From assembly GCF_015461845.1 (NCBI RefSeq), contig NZ_JACOPW010000008.1, positions 62,001-126,000 on the forward strand: a stretch of 64,000 nucleotides of DNA, in the 5' to 3' direction. This stretch comes from Pseudomonas mucoides. Its GTDB lineage: Bacteria; Pseudomonadota; Gammaproteobacteria; Pseudomonadales; Pseudomonadaceae. Positions 35,220 through 44,557 of the stretch are shown here, piece after piece. Made by a program: the position numbers and the translations under genes. Below the pieces are notes generated by a model. That model ran no database searches, was not told where the DNA came from, and was given only the letters and a program-made list of their open reading frames with translations. Each line of letters starts with the position of its first letter. Within the stretch, counting starts at the first letter, position 1.

Positions 35220-36171
35220 TTTGCGCGAGCCTCCGCTCAAGCCGGCTGGCAATTTTCGACAGCGGCAGGTTGATCAACAGGTACAACCCGGCCACGCAGA
35301 ACAGGATTTCGAATGGCGAGAACGAGGTGGTGATGACTTCACGACCGCTTTTCAACAGTTCGGTAATTGCGATGACCGAAACCAGCGACGTGTCCTTGAC
35401 CAGGCTGATGAATTGCCCGGCCAGGGGCGGCAATACCCGCTTCAAGGCTTGAGGCATCACCACGTGGCGCATCGACTGGCCAGCGCTCAGCCCCAACGAA
35501 CGCGCGGCTTCGTTCTGGCCGCGGGCGATGGACTGCACGCCGGAACGGATGATTTCCGCGACGTAGGCGCCCGTGAACAGCGACAACGCCGCGATCCCGG
35601 CGAATTCCCGGGACAGGTTCATCACGGTGCCGATGAAGAAATAGAAAATGAAGATCTGTACCAGCAGCGGTGTGCCACGGACCAGTTCGACGTAAATGGT
35701 CGAGAGGTCGCGCAGGGTCGGGTTGCTCGACAGCCGGCACAAACCGGTGACGAGACCGATCAACAGACCGAGTACGCCAGACACCACGGACAACCACAAC
35801 GTGGTCCACAGCCCCCAAAGCAGTGGACCGGCGGCCCAATGGCGTGTCACGCCGATCACATCGCCTTCGGCCACATCATCGCCTTGGGCGACTTGCAGGC
35901 TGTTGTCGTCGACGGTCACGCGCTGCTCATCACCCGCGTCGTTGCGCAGGGTGACTTCGGCTTTATCGCCCGTGCGCACCAGTTCGCTGACGGTGGAGAT
36001 GTCGGCGGCGCGCTGGGATTCTTCGGCGTGGTAGGCGAAGTATTGCGGCACTCGGTTCCAGCGCCATTCGTAGGACATCAGCGAGGTGGCGTAATACAAC
36101 GCGCCGGCCAGGCCGATCAGCACCAGCACGGTTAAAACGTGCCAGGGCCATTGGATTTTTTTTTGTTTCAT
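35212..36171 (-). CDS. Polar amino acid ABC transporter, permease with periplasmic insert
   Basis: I start at ATG 36171 (MKQKKIQWPWHV), giving 319 residues; the frame further upstream runs into a REP repeat. After transmembrane helix 1 (about 10-30) comes a hydrophilic stretch to about residue 110 containing RTGDKAEVTLRNDAGDEQR. The usual HisM-type membrane domain follows (TTLWLSVVSGVLGLLIGL, then the EAA loop EAARSLGLSAGQSMRHVVMP). A single permease gene suggests a homodimeric channel. The insert is longer than in typical HisM/GlnP proteins and probably lies in the periplasm. Confidence 0.92.
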   Translation of the reverse strand: MKQKKIQWPWHVLTVLVLIGLAGALYYATSLMSYEWRWNRVPQYFAYHAEESQRAADISTVSELVRTGDKAEVTLRNDAGDEQRVTVDDNSLQVAQGDDVAEGDVIGVTRHWAAGPLLWGLWTTLWLSVVSGVLGLLIGLVTGLCRLSSNPTLRDLSTIYVELVRGTPLLVQIFIFYFFIGTVMNLSREFAGIAALSLFTGAYVAEIIRSGVQSIARGQNEAARSLGLSAGQSMRHVVMPQALKRVLPPLAGQFISLVKDTSLVSVIAITELLKSGREVITTSFSPFEILFCVAGLYLLINLPLSKIASRLERRLAQSD

Positions 36172-36214
36172 TTGCTTTGAAGCTTCCGAATTCTGTGTCG
36201 CCGGGAAGGCCGTC

Positions 36215-36304
36215 ATCGCGGGCAAGCCTGCTCCCACAAGGTTCTGCGCCGGACACAAAATTTGTGTTCACCCAGATCACTGTGGGAGCGGGCTTGCCCG
36301 CGAT
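36215..36304. repeat. REP doublet with one mismatch
   Basis: ATCGCGGGCAAGCCTGCTCC and the rest of the arm (36215-36238) pairs with 36281-36304 apart from one T/C difference. It separates the binding-protein gene from the permease-ATPase pair and may set their relative expression (inference). Confidence 0.88.
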
Positions 36305-36346
36305 TGGGGCGGCGCGGTCTAACTGACCGAACGCCGCTTGTCAGCG

Positions 36347-37144
36347 TTACTCCATGTCCTTGAGCCAAGCGGTGTCTTTGAACCACTTGTCATGGATGCG
36401 ATCGTAGGTGCCGTCTTCGTGGATCTGGTGCAGGAAGTTGTTGATGAAGTTGATGCTGTCGTAGTCACCCTTCTTCAGGCCGAAGGCCAGCGGCTCGTAC
36501 GTGAACGGCTTGTCGAGGAACACCAGTTTGCCGGCACCAACCTTGTTCACCGCCACCACGTTGTACGGCGCGTCGTAGATGAAGGCATCAGCCTTGCCAT
36601 TGACCACGTCCAGCACCGCTTCCTGTTCATTGTCATAGCCGTGGTACTCGGCTTTGGAGATCAGCTTCTTGGCGACCATCTCGCCGGTGGTGCCGAGCTT
36701 GGAGGTGATGCGGTAGTCGGCGGTGTTCAAGTCCTTATAGGACTTGATGGTGCCTTCCAGCTCTTTGCGGATCAGCAGGGTCTGACCGACGACGATAAAC
36801 GGTTCGCTAAAGTTCAGGCGCAGGTTGCGTTCCTGGGTCAGGGTCATCCCGCTGCCGATCATGTCGAACTTGTCGGTCATCAGGGCCGGGATGATGCCGT
36901 CGTAGCCGGTGGACACCAGCTCCAGCTTGACGCCCATGGCTTTGGACATGGCTTTGAGGATGTCGACTTCGAAACCGATGATCTCGCCGCGCTTGTTGGT
37001 CATCTCGAACGGCATGTAGGTCGGGTCCATGCCGACTTTCAGCGTGCCGCGCTTGACCGCGTCATCGATGGCACCGGCCTGCGCCGCGCTGACTGCAACC
37101 AATGCCGTGACGCCGACCAGCAGCATCGAGAGATACTTCTTCAT
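36347..37144 (-). CDS. Polar amino acid ABC transporter, periplasmic substrate-binding protein
   Basis: This family 3 (SBP_bac_3) binding protein has a signal peptide MKKYLSMLLVGVTALVAVSA ending AQA. The mature part has RGTLKVGMDPTYMPFEM, FEVDILKAMSKAMGVKLE, and MIGSGMTLTQERNLRLNFSEP, the amino-acid-binding signature region. Three ATG codons occur in a row (37142-37150). I choose the last (37144), because GGGGAC then sits at normal distance; 265 residues. The ligand is a polar amino acid by family; which one is not visible. Confidence 0.93.
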   Translation of the reverse strand: MKKYLSMLLVGVTALVAVSAAQAGAIDDAVKRGTLKVGMDPTYMPFEMTNKRGEIIGFEVDILKAMSKAMGVKLELVSTGYDGIIPALMTDKFDMIGSGMTLTQERNLRLNFSEPFIVVGQTLLIRKELEGTIKSYKDLNTADYRITSKLGTTGEMVAKKLISKAEYHGYDNEQEAVLDVVNGKADAFIYDAPYNVVAVNKVGAGKLVFLDKPFTYEPLAFGLKKGDYDSINFINNFLHQIHEDGTYDRIHDKWFKDTAWLKDME

Positions 37145-37327
37145 CATCATGTCCCCAAAACCATTGCGGTGTGAGGCGCGCAAAAACGGCGGCTTCCCTC
37201 AGGAAACGCCCCCATACGGACAAAAATTATCCGGGCGCACCAATTCGGGGACGGATCCTAAACTACTCGCCCGTTTGCACAAGGGCTGAAACAGGATTTG
37301 TTGGCTGACGCCGATCAGGCAAAAAAA

Positions 37328-37354
37328 AACCCCGCTGGATGAGCGGGGTTTTCT
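37328..37354 (-). terminator. Intrinsic terminator of opgGH
   Basis: AACCCCGCT (37328-37336) pairs with AGCGGGGTT (37342-37350) around a 5-base loop. On the minus strand the stem is followed by a run of nine T, placing it just after the opgH stop. The remaining spacer to 37145 holds the ABC operon's promoter region, with no motif clear enough to call. Confidence 0.9.
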
Positions 37355-37355
37355 A

Positions 37356-39926
37356 TTACGCCAACTGAGGCTGTGCGCTCAGCGGTTTGAGCGGCAGCAA
37401 CGGCGCGTGGGGATCGGCTTTCACCGATTGACGCCAGGCTTGCAGCCATTCGGGGTGACCTTCACTCCAGACCTGCTCATGCAGACGACCCAATGCCACC
37501 GGGTCACTCAGCAATTGCACACGCTCATTGTTGTTCAGGCCATCAGGCCCGACCTTCAAGGCGTGACGAACCCGTTCGACACGCAGCCACTCGATTGGCT
37601 CGGCCTGACCGTGACGAGAAGTCGCCAGCGAGCACGCCAGGGCGTTCTGCTGCGGATCGACCACCGCCCGGATGAAGCCGTCGTTCAGTGCGTGATAACG
37701 GTTTTCGTGGGTGTACTGGTCGGTGGCCAGCAGCGCCTGCGGCGGATTGTATTCCTCAGGGATCAGGAACAGGCTTTCGTCACGGGACTTCAAGCCCAGA
37801 CCGACACGGCTGGAAATCACCGACACCGGAATCGACAGCATCAACGAACCGACAATCGGCACCAGCCACCACAGGAAGCTCGGGTTCAGCCAGATCACCA
37901 GCAAGGCCCAGAAGAAGCCCAGCAAGGTCTGCGGACCGTGGCGCTTGACCGCTTCGCTCCATGGCGTGGAATCGTCGTCACGTTGTGGCGAGTTCCAGGT
38001 CGCGGCCCAGCCGAGGAACGCGGCCAGTACGAAACGGGTGTGGAAAATCATCCGCACCGGCGCCAGCAGCATGGAGAACAATACCTCCAGCAGCATCGAC
38101 ATCGTCACCTTGAACTTGCCACCGAACTCTTTCGCACCTTTGGCCCAGATCAGGAGGATGCTCAACAGCTTCGGCAGGAACAGCAGCACGATGGTCGTGG
38201 AGAACAGCGCCACAGCCTTGTCCGGGTGCCATTGCGGCCACAGCGGATACAGCTGTCGCGGCTCCATGAAGTATTGCGGTTCCATCAGCGTGTTGACCGC
38301 CAGCAGCGCCGTCGACAGCACGAGGAAGAAGAACCACAACGGCGCCGACAGGTAAGACATCACGCCGGTCAGGAACACCGCCCGGTGAACCGGGTGCATG
38401 CCCTTGACCAGGAACAGGCGGAAGTTCATCAGGTTACCGTGGCACCAGCGACGGTCACGCTTGAGTTCGTCCAGCAGGTTCGGCGGCAGTTCTTCGTAGC
38501 TGCCCGGCAAATCGTAGGCAATCCACACGCCCCAGCCGGCACGGCGCATCAGCGCGGCTTCAACGAAGTCGTGGGACAGGATCGCACCGGCGAATGCGCC
38601 TTTACCCGGCAATGGCGCCAGGGCGCAGTGCTCGATGAACGGCTTCATGCGGATAATCGCGTTGTGGCCCCAGTAGTGGGATTCACCCAACTGCCAGAAG
38701 TGCAGACCGGCGGTAAACAACGGACCGTACACGCGAGTCGCAAACTGCTGCATCCGTGCATACAAGGTGTCCATGCCCGACGCACGCGGCGCGGTCTGGA
38801 TGATCCCGGCGTCCGGTGTGGCTTCCATCAAGCGCACCAGGCTGGTCAGGCATTCACCGCTCATCACGGAGTCCGCGTCGAGCACGACCATGTACTTGTA
38901 GTCACCGCCCCAACGACGGCAGAAGTCGTCGAGGTTGCCGCTTTTACGTTTCACGCGACGGCGACGGCGGCGATAGAAGATCTTGCCGAAGCCACCGGCT
39001 TCGCGGCAGACGTCCAGCCAGGCTTGCTGCTCGGCAACGCAGATGTCGGCGTCGTTACTGTCGCTGAGGACGAAGAAGTCGAAGCGATCCAGGTCACCCG
39101 TGGCCGCTACCGATTCAAACGTCGCACGCAGACCGGCAAATACACGCGGCACGTCTTCGTTGCAGATCGGCATCACCAATGCGGTGCGCGCGTCCTTTGG
39201 AATCGGCTCATTACCGGCACTTTTACCGGAGATGCGGTATTTATCGTGCCCGGTGAGCAACTCGAGGAAGCCCATCAGCGCGGTCCAGAAACCGGCCGAC
39301 ACCCAGCAGAACAGAATCCCGAACAGGATCAGGATGCTGGTTTGTAATGCGTATGGCAGCACTTGTGTGGCGGTTTGCAGCAGCGGTTGATGCAGCACTT
39401 CGTTGAGGTCGACGAACGACCAGCCCTGGTACGGCATGATGCCTTTCATGTACCAGCCGGCGACGATGGTCTGGCCGAGCATCAATACCAGCAGAATGTA
39501 GCGACGGATCGAACCCACAGTGCGCCAGCGAGCGGCCGGCAGCACACGTTCATCTTTCGGCGGAGCCGGCGGATTGGTGCGACCGGTCAGGCGGCGCCAG
39601 CCACGTACCAGAATGTTGGTGCGCCACGGCTCCGGCACGACTTTGGTCCGACGGATCGGCGGGGTCGCTTTGAGGCAAACCCGACCGCTGGCGTCGACCA
39701 CCAGCATTTCCGCTTCTTCCAGTTCTTCAGCCGTGTTCAAGGTCAAACGACGGCCCACCGAGGCTTGGGCAGCCTCGGTCGGAGCGTCGAACGTCTGCGA
39801 CGACAGACGCTGGTGCAATTCGCTGAAGGACTGGCAGCCCGCGAGTTCCGCGCGCTGCTCGTCGGTCATCGGTAGATGCGCCAGATACTCGGCAAGCGTC
39901 TCTGGCTGTATTTGAGAATTACTCAT
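37356..39926 (-). CDS. opgH: Glucans biosynthesis glucosyltransferase H
   Basis: OpgH polymerises the beta-1,2-glucan backbone of osmoregulated periplasmic glucans from UDP-glucose at the inner membrane. The 856-residue protein has several membrane helices around a family 2 glycosyltransferase domain. That domain contains ALVMPICNEDVPRVFAGLRA, YMVVLDADSVMSGECL (DxD-type), GHNAIIRMKPF, and KRDRRWCHGNLMNF (the Q/RxxRW-like site). The ATG at 39926 overlaps the opgG end by eight bases. A strong terminator follows. Full family length. Confidence 0.97.
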   Translation of the reverse strand: MSNSQIQPETLAEYLAHLPMTDEQRAELAGCQSFSELHQRLSSQTFDAPTEAAQASVGRRLTLNTAEELEEAEMLVVDASGRVCLKATPPIRRTKVVPEPWRTNILVRGWRRLTGRTNPPAPPKDERVLPAARWRTVGSIRRYILLVLMLGQTIVAGWYMKGIMPYQGWSFVDLNEVLHQPLLQTATQVLPYALQTSILILFGILFCWVSAGFWTALMGFLELLTGHDKYRISGKSAGNEPIPKDARTALVMPICNEDVPRVFAGLRATFESVAATGDLDRFDFFVLSDSNDADICVAEQQAWLDVCREAGGFGKIFYRRRRRRVKRKSGNLDDFCRRWGGDYKYMVVLDADSVMSGECLTSLVRLMEATPDAGIIQTAPRASGMDTLYARMQQFATRVYGPLFTAGLHFWQLGESHYWGHNAIIRMKPFIEHCALAPLPGKGAFAGAILSHDFVEAALMRRAGWGVWIAYDLPGSYEELPPNLLDELKRDRRWCHGNLMNFRLFLVKGMHPVHRAVFLTGVMSYLSAPLWFFFLVLSTALLAVNTLMEPQYFMEPRQLYPLWPQWHPDKAVALFSTTIVLLFLPKLLSILLIWAKGAKEFGGKFKVTMSMLLEVLFSMLLAPVRMIFHTRFVLAAFLGWAATWNSPQRDDDSTPWSEAVKRHGPQTLLGFFWALLVIWLNPSFLWWLVPIVGSLMLSIPVSVISSRVGLGLKSRDESLFLIPEEYNPPQALLATDQYTHENRYHALNDGFIRAVVDPQQNALACSLATSRHGQAEPIEWLRVERVRHALKVGPDGLNNNERVQLLSDPVALGRLHEQVWSEGHPEWLQAWRQSVKADPHAPLLPLKPLSAQPQLA

Positions 39927-41733
39927 CGGCAGACAACTGATAGCTCCAGGTCTCGGTCAGGACTTCTTCAGTCGATGCCGATTCCGGTGTGGCTGGGGCC
40001 GCGTCGGCAGCGACTGGCTGCTTGGCGTCTTTATTAGCCTTGTCCTTGGCATCTGCAACCGGCTTGGCATCGGCCTGCTTGGCCTCTGCTTGCTTGGCTT
40101 CCTTGTCGGCTTTTTCCTGTTGCTTGGCGGCAACCTTGTCGGCTTTGGCGACAGACGAATTCGAGGCTGGAACCGACGTCTTGGCCAGGTCTGCCGGCAC
40201 GATGTTCTGAACCAGGGCCGCGCGCATTTCGGTGGCTTTGCTCGCATCCTTGATCTTCATGCGCAGCGTCAGGCGCCAGCCCTTGGTTTCAGGGTTGTAA
40301 CGCACGCTGTTCTCGACCAGTTCAGCGTTGTCGCCCACGCTGACCTGGCTGCGAACGTCCGCATCCGGTGGCAATGCCGCCAGGGACGGGCCTTCGAAGT
40401 CCACCAGATAAGCAACGCTACCGTCCGGCTGACGGATCAGGTTGGACTGTTTAACGTCACCGGTGGAGCGCAGGGTCTGTTTGACCCAGGCACTGTCAGG
40501 CGCGTGGATGGAAGCTTCGTCCATGGTCCAGTGCATGCGATAGGCAACATCGAGCGGCTGGCCAGGCTCTGGCAGTTTTTCCGGGTTCCAGAAAGCCACG
40601 ATATTATCGTTGGTTTCATCGGCGGTCGGAATCTCGACCAGATCCACGGTACCCTTGCCCCAGTCACCCTTCGGCTCGATCCAGGCGCTTGGGCGCTTGT
40701 CGTAGCGATCGTCGAGGTCTTCATAGTGGCTGAAATCGCGGCCACGTTGCAGCAGACCGAAACCACGCGGGTTCTCGACCGAGAAGTTGCTCACCGACAG
40801 GTGTTTCGGGTTGTTCAACGGACGCCAGATCCATTCGCCGTTGCCGGCATGGATCGCCAGGCCGCTGGAATCGTGCAGCTCACGACGGTAGTTCAGCACT
40901 TTCGAAGGCTGGTTGGCGCCGAACAGGTACATGCTGGTCAATGGAGCAATACCCAGCTTGCCGACCTTGTCGCGCAGGAACATCTGCGCCTTGACGTCGA
41001 CAATGGTGTCGCTGCCCGGACGCAGGGTCAGGCGATAGGCACCTGTCGCACGCGGCGAATCCAGCAACGCGAAAATCACCAGGTGCTTGTCACCCGGCTT
41101 CGGCTGTTGAATCCAGAACTCGGTGAAACGCGGGAATTCTTCGCCGGATGGCAATGCGGTATCAATCGCCATACCCCGGGCAGACAAACCATAAACGTGG
41201 CCCTTGCCGACGACGCGGAAGTAGCTGGCGCCGAGCATGGTCATGATTTCGTCTTGCTTGTCAGCCTTGTTGATCGGGTACAGCACCCGGAAACCGGCAT
41301 AACCCAGTTGTTCGGTGGCCTTAGGATCGAACTTCACGTCGCCGAAATCGAAACGACTCGGGTCATATTTGATTTCTTCGACGGAATTAGCCGTGATTTC
41401 GTTGATTTTCACCGGTGTATCGAAATGCATACCCTGGTGATAGAACGACAGCTTGAACGGGGTTTTCTGATCCGCCCACTCGGCCTTCTCGGTCAGGAAA
41501 CGAATTTTCTGATAGTCCGCGAATTTCATCTCGCGGAACTCGGTTGGCAGGTTACTGCGCGGAGCTTCGTATTTTTGCGCGGCCAGCTCTTTTGCCTTGA
41601 CCGACACATCCTCCAGACTGAATGCCCAAAGCTGGCCGGCGCTGAATAGGCAGAGCAGTGCAGAGCCCGCTACCAGAGCGCTTCGGAACCGTTTGGCAGT
41701 CAATTTTGGTGCATTACAGGGACTAACAATCAC
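39919..41733 (-). CDS. opgG: Glucans biosynthesis protein G (periplasmic)
   Basis: OpgG is a periplasmic protein needed for osmoregulated periplasmic glucan synthesis and branching. I start at GTG 41733, with GAGGG six bases upstream. The signal peptide runs to LWA-FSLEDVSVKAKELAAQ. The OpgG domain is complete (FTEFWIQQPKPGDKHLVIFALLD, RGRDFSHYEDLDDRYD, WIEPKGDWGKGTVDLVEIPT). Of 604 residues, about 528-593 are a Lys/Ala/Gln/Asp-rich low-complexity stretch just before a final EEVLTETWSYQL. An open frame back to 41847 could allow a longer N-terminus but lacks a better start. Confidence 0.95.
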   Translation of the reverse strand: MIVSPCNAPKLTAKRFRSALVAGSALLCLFSAGQLWAFSLEDVSVKAKELAAQKYEAPRSNLPTEFREMKFADYQKIRFLTEKAEWADQKTPFKLSFYHQGMHFDTPVKINEITANSVEEIKYDPSRFDFGDVKFDPKATEQLGYAGFRVLYPINKADKQDEIMTMLGASYFRVVGKGHVYGLSARGMAIDTALPSGEEFPRFTEFWIQQPKPGDKHLVIFALLDSPRATGAYRLTLRPGSDTIVDVKAQMFLRDKVGKLGIAPLTSMYLFGANQPSKVLNYRRELHDSSGLAIHAGNGEWIWRPLNNPKHLSVSNFSVENPRGFGLLQRGRDFSHYEDLDDRYDKRPSAWIEPKGDWGKGTVDLVEIPTADETNDNIVAFWNPEKLPEPGQPLDVAYRMHWTMDEASIHAPDSAWVKQTLRSTGDVKQSNLIRQPDGSVAYLVDFEGPSLAALPPDADVRSQVSVGDNAELVENSVRYNPETKGWRLTLRMKIKDASKATEMRAALVQNIVPADLAKTSVPASNSSVAKADKVAAKQQEKADKEAKQAEAKQADAKPVADAKDKANKDAKQPVAADAAPATPESASTEEVLTETWSYQLSADE

Positions 41734-42054
41734 GAGCAACCCTCGCCGAAAACAGATCAAAAAACCAACGGCCAGTTGAAGGGTTCGCACGGTCAACGGC
41801 ATGAAAAAACCGACCTTGCAAACCACTCTTGCCAAGTTGGCGAGCATTGTTCCGACTCCGATGGGGCTAAATGATTCCCCAAACGGTTCAGGACAAGTCT
41901 CTACCTAAGTCAAAATGGACCAACGAACGCCGATCCCCGTAGCGCGCGATTATCTAGTAGGCCGCGTTACAACGCATCAGGCGCAACAAAGTATTTCTCG
42001 CGAAAAACGCCTGTTTACAGTCGAAAAGCTCTTAAAAAGTTGTTTCAAGCGCTT
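41734..42054. other. Gene-free spacer upstream of opgGH
   Basis: This 321-bp stretch between opgG and dtd (both minus strand) presumably carries the opgGH promoter. A GATAAT lies on the minus strand near 41948-41953 but has no good -35 partner. No repeat, RNA gene or small coding region could be supported. Confidence 0.5.
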
Positions 42055-42492
42055 TCAGGTCTGTAACAGGAAGGTTACCGGGCCATCGTTGACCAGGTGC
42101 ACCTGCATATCCGCGCCGAATCTACCTGATGCCACAGTGCCATGCACCTGTTTCGCTTTGCCTAATAGATAGTCGAAAAGCTCCTCACCCAACGCAGGAG
42201 GGGCCGCGGTCGAAAAACTCGGACGCAGCCCGCTTTTAGTGTCAGCAGCCAGGGTGAACTGTGAGACCAGCAGCAACCCGCCACCGACATCCGCCAGGGA
42301 CAGATTCATCTTGCCCTCAGCGTCGCTGAATACCCGATAGTTAAGCAGCTTATTGAGAAGTTTGTCGGCGCTGGCCCGAGTATCCTCGGGCTCGACGGCG
42401 ACCAGTACTAGCAACCCTTGGTCGATCGCCCCCACCACTTCCCCCGCGACCTCGACTCGCGCACCCCGTACGCGTTGCAACAACCCCTTCAT
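42055..42492 (-). CDS. dtd: D-aminoacyl-tRNA deacylase
   Basis: DTD removes D-amino acids (and glycine from tRNA-Ala) from mischarged tRNAs. The 145-residue protein has both family signatures: SQFTLAADTKSG (SQ-type motif) and NDGPVTF near the C-terminus (the Gly-cisPro proofreading motif). The start overlaps the pip stop by four bases, so dtd and pip are co-transcribed, as in PAO1. Confidence 0.97.
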   Translation of the reverse strand: MKGLLQRVRGARVEVAGEVVGAIDQGLLVLVAVEPEDTRASADKLLNKLLNYRVFSDAEGKMNLSLADVGGGLLLVSQFTLAADTKSGLRPSFSTAAPPALGEELFDYLLGKAKQVHGTVASGRFGADMQVHLVNDGPVTFLLQT

Positions 42493-43460
42493 GCTTCTTC
42501 GGGCGGCAGATCGAGCAAGCGGCGCGCCATCTGGCCGGCGGCCCGTACCAACGCATCGGTGATGCCCGGTTCGGCCGCTGCATGGCCGGCGTCACGGATG
42601 ATCTGCAGCTCACTGTTCGGCCAGTTCTGGTGCAATTCCCAGGCGTTATCCAGCGGGCAAATCACATCGTAGCGACCGTGGATAATTACACCGGGCAAAT
42701 GGGCAATCTTGCCCATGTCACGGATGAGCTGGTTGGGCTCAAGGAAGGCGTTGTTGGTGAAGTAGTGACATTCGATGCGTGCAATCGACAACGCGCGCTG
42801 AGGTTCCGAGAAGCGATCGACCACCAGCGGATTCGGACGCAACGTTGCGGTCCGGCCTTCCCACGTGGACCAGGCCTTGGCCGCATGCATCTGGGCAATC
42901 TGGTCGTTGCCGATCAGGCGCTTGTGGAAAGCGCTGAGCAAGTCGTCGCGCTCGTCCAGCGGGATCGGCGCAATGTAGTCCTGCCAGTAATCGGGGAACA
43001 GACGGCTGGCGCCTGCCTGGTAGAACCACTCGATTTCCTGCGGACGGCAGAGAAAGATCCCGCGCAGGATCAGGCCGTGGACACGCTCCGGGTGGGTTTG
43101 CGCGTAGGCCAGCGCCAGGGTTGAACCCCAGGAGCCGCCAAACAGCACCCATTTGTCGATGCCCAGATGCTTGCGAATTCGCTCAAGGTCGGCGACCAGA
43201 TCCCAGGTGGTGTTGTTTTCGAGGCTGGCGTGGGGGGTGGAGCGACCGCAACCACGCTGGTCAAAGGTGACAATGCGATACAGGTTTGGATCGAAATACC
43301 GACGGCTCTGGGCATCACACCCGGCGCCGGGGCCGCCGTGGATGAACACCACCGGCAAACCTTCCGGTGAACCGCTTTCGTCGACGTAGAGCGTATGGGT
43401 GTCATCGACGGCCAGATCGTGCCGGGCGTGGGGTTTGATCTGTGGGTACAAAGTCTGCAT
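42489..43460 (-). CDS. pip: Proline iminopeptidase
   Basis: Pip releases N-terminal proline from peptides. The 323-residue alpha/beta-hydrolase of family S33 has the oxyanion motif VVFIHGGPGAGCD, RGCGRSTPH, and the nucleophile elbow FGGSWGSTLAL. Asp and His partners lie in GRYDVICP and DAGHAAAEPG. Cytoplasmic, with no signal peptide. The ATG at 43460 is followed directly by the family start QTLYPQIKPHARHDL. Confidence 0.96.
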   Translation of the reverse strand: MQTLYPQIKPHARHDLAVDDTHTLYVDESGSPEGLPVVFIHGGPGAGCDAQSRRYFDPNLYRIVTFDQRGCGRSTPHASLENNTTWDLVADLERIRKHLGIDKWVLFGGSWGSTLALAYAQTHPERVHGLILRGIFLCRPQEIEWFYQAGASRLFPDYWQDYIAPIPLDERDDLLSAFHKRLIGNDQIAQMHAAKAWSTWEGRTATLRPNPLVVDRFSEPQRALSIARIECHYFTNNAFLEPNQLIRDMGKIAHLPGVIIHGRYDVICPLDNAWELHQNWPNSELQIIRDAGHAAAEPGITDALVRAAGQMARRLLDLPPEEA

Positions 43461-43565
43461 TGCGCGCTCCGTAAGGGGTCGAGGTCATCCCTGTGGGGAC
43501 TTCTATTATTCTGCCGTCCGGCATCATAAACCCGAATTACGTCAATGAGCATGCCCCTTGCTGCG

Positions 43566-44483
43566 TCAGAGTCTGTCAGCCAAAAACCCGAGCAGCGTTT
43601 CATAGAGTTCGTCCACCTCGGCGACCTGGCCGCGCGCGCGCAAACAGCCGTGAACCAGCCCTTCGCCATAGTACAACGTAGTGTCCACGCCAGCGGCTTC
43701 CAGTTGTTCGGCGTAGACCACACCGTCATCGCGCAGAGGATCGAATTGCGCGACGGCAATCAAGGCCGGCGGCAGTCCACCGAAATGCCCGGCGAGCAAT
43801 GGCATGGCATAAGCGCCCGGCTGTCGGCTGCCGCGCAAGTACAAGGCGTGATAGCAATCGACATCGCTGCTGCTGAGTAACGGCGCGTCGATGCATTCGC
43901 TGCGCGATGGCGACTGCTGATCGCCGCCCAGGCCCGGATAGATCAGGACCTGCGCAGCGGGCAGTGGTTCGTGGGCATCGCGTAACGCCAGGCACAACGC
44001 CGCGGCCAGATTGCCGCCAGCACTGTCCCCCATCACCAGCGTCCGCGCTGGATCAAGTCGGAACGGCCCGGCACGCAACGCGCGCCAGACCTTGAGACAG
44101 TCATCGAATCCCGCCGGATATGGATGTTCGGGCGCCAGACGGTAATCAACGGCAATCACCAACACGCCGAGTGTCGAGGCGAGCTCGGCGCAGATGAAGT
44201 CGTGGGAATCCAGATCGCCGACCACCCATCCGCCACCGTGCAGATACACGATGCACGGGCACGTATCGGACGATGGCGAGGCGTGTGGCTGATACGACCT
44301 GACGGCCACACCGGCCAAATCGAAATCGACGACATAGAGCCCTTCAGGACGCGGCGGGGTAAACGCCTGGCACATCTCGCTGTAGGCCAGGCGCAAACCG
44401 GCGAGGCTGGTGTCGGTGCTGTTGAAGCTGACGGTTTTCTCGACGAAGGCCGTCATCTGTTCGGAAAGCAGGTAGGGAGTCAT
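43566..44483 (-). CDS. Alpha/beta-hydrolase of the hormone-sensitive-lipase family
   Basis: This 305-residue esterase-like protein has the HSL oxyanion motif HGGGW (residues 82-86) and the nucleophile elbow GDSAGG with Ser154. The Asp lies in AQFDPLRDDG and the His in EGLVHGCL. It has no signal peptide, so it is cytoplasmic. Family members hydrolyse short-chain carboxyl esters; the natural substrate is unknown. It stands alone between pip and the binding-protein gene on the same strand, 105 bp from pip. Confidence 0.9.
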   Translation of the reverse strand: MTPYLLSEQMTAFVEKTVSFNSTDTSLAGLRLAYSEMCQAFTPPRPEGLYVVDFDLAGVAVRSYQPHASPSSDTCPCIVYLHGGGWVVGDLDSHDFICAELASTLGVLVIAVDYRLAPEHPYPAGFDDCLKVWRALRAGPFRLDPARTLVMGDSAGGNLAAALCLALRDAHEPLPAAQVLIYPGLGGDQQSPSRSECIDAPLLSSSDVDCYHALYLRGSRQPGAYAMPLLAGHFGGLPPALIAVAQFDPLRDDGVVYAEQLEAAGVDTTLYYGEGLVHGCLRARGQVAEVDELYETLLGFLADRL

Positions 44484-44557
44484 GAGCCAGTGTCAGTCCG
44501 TCAGAATTTCGTGAACAGGGCCTTTGTGGCGAGGGGGCACTCGTCATTACCGATGGG

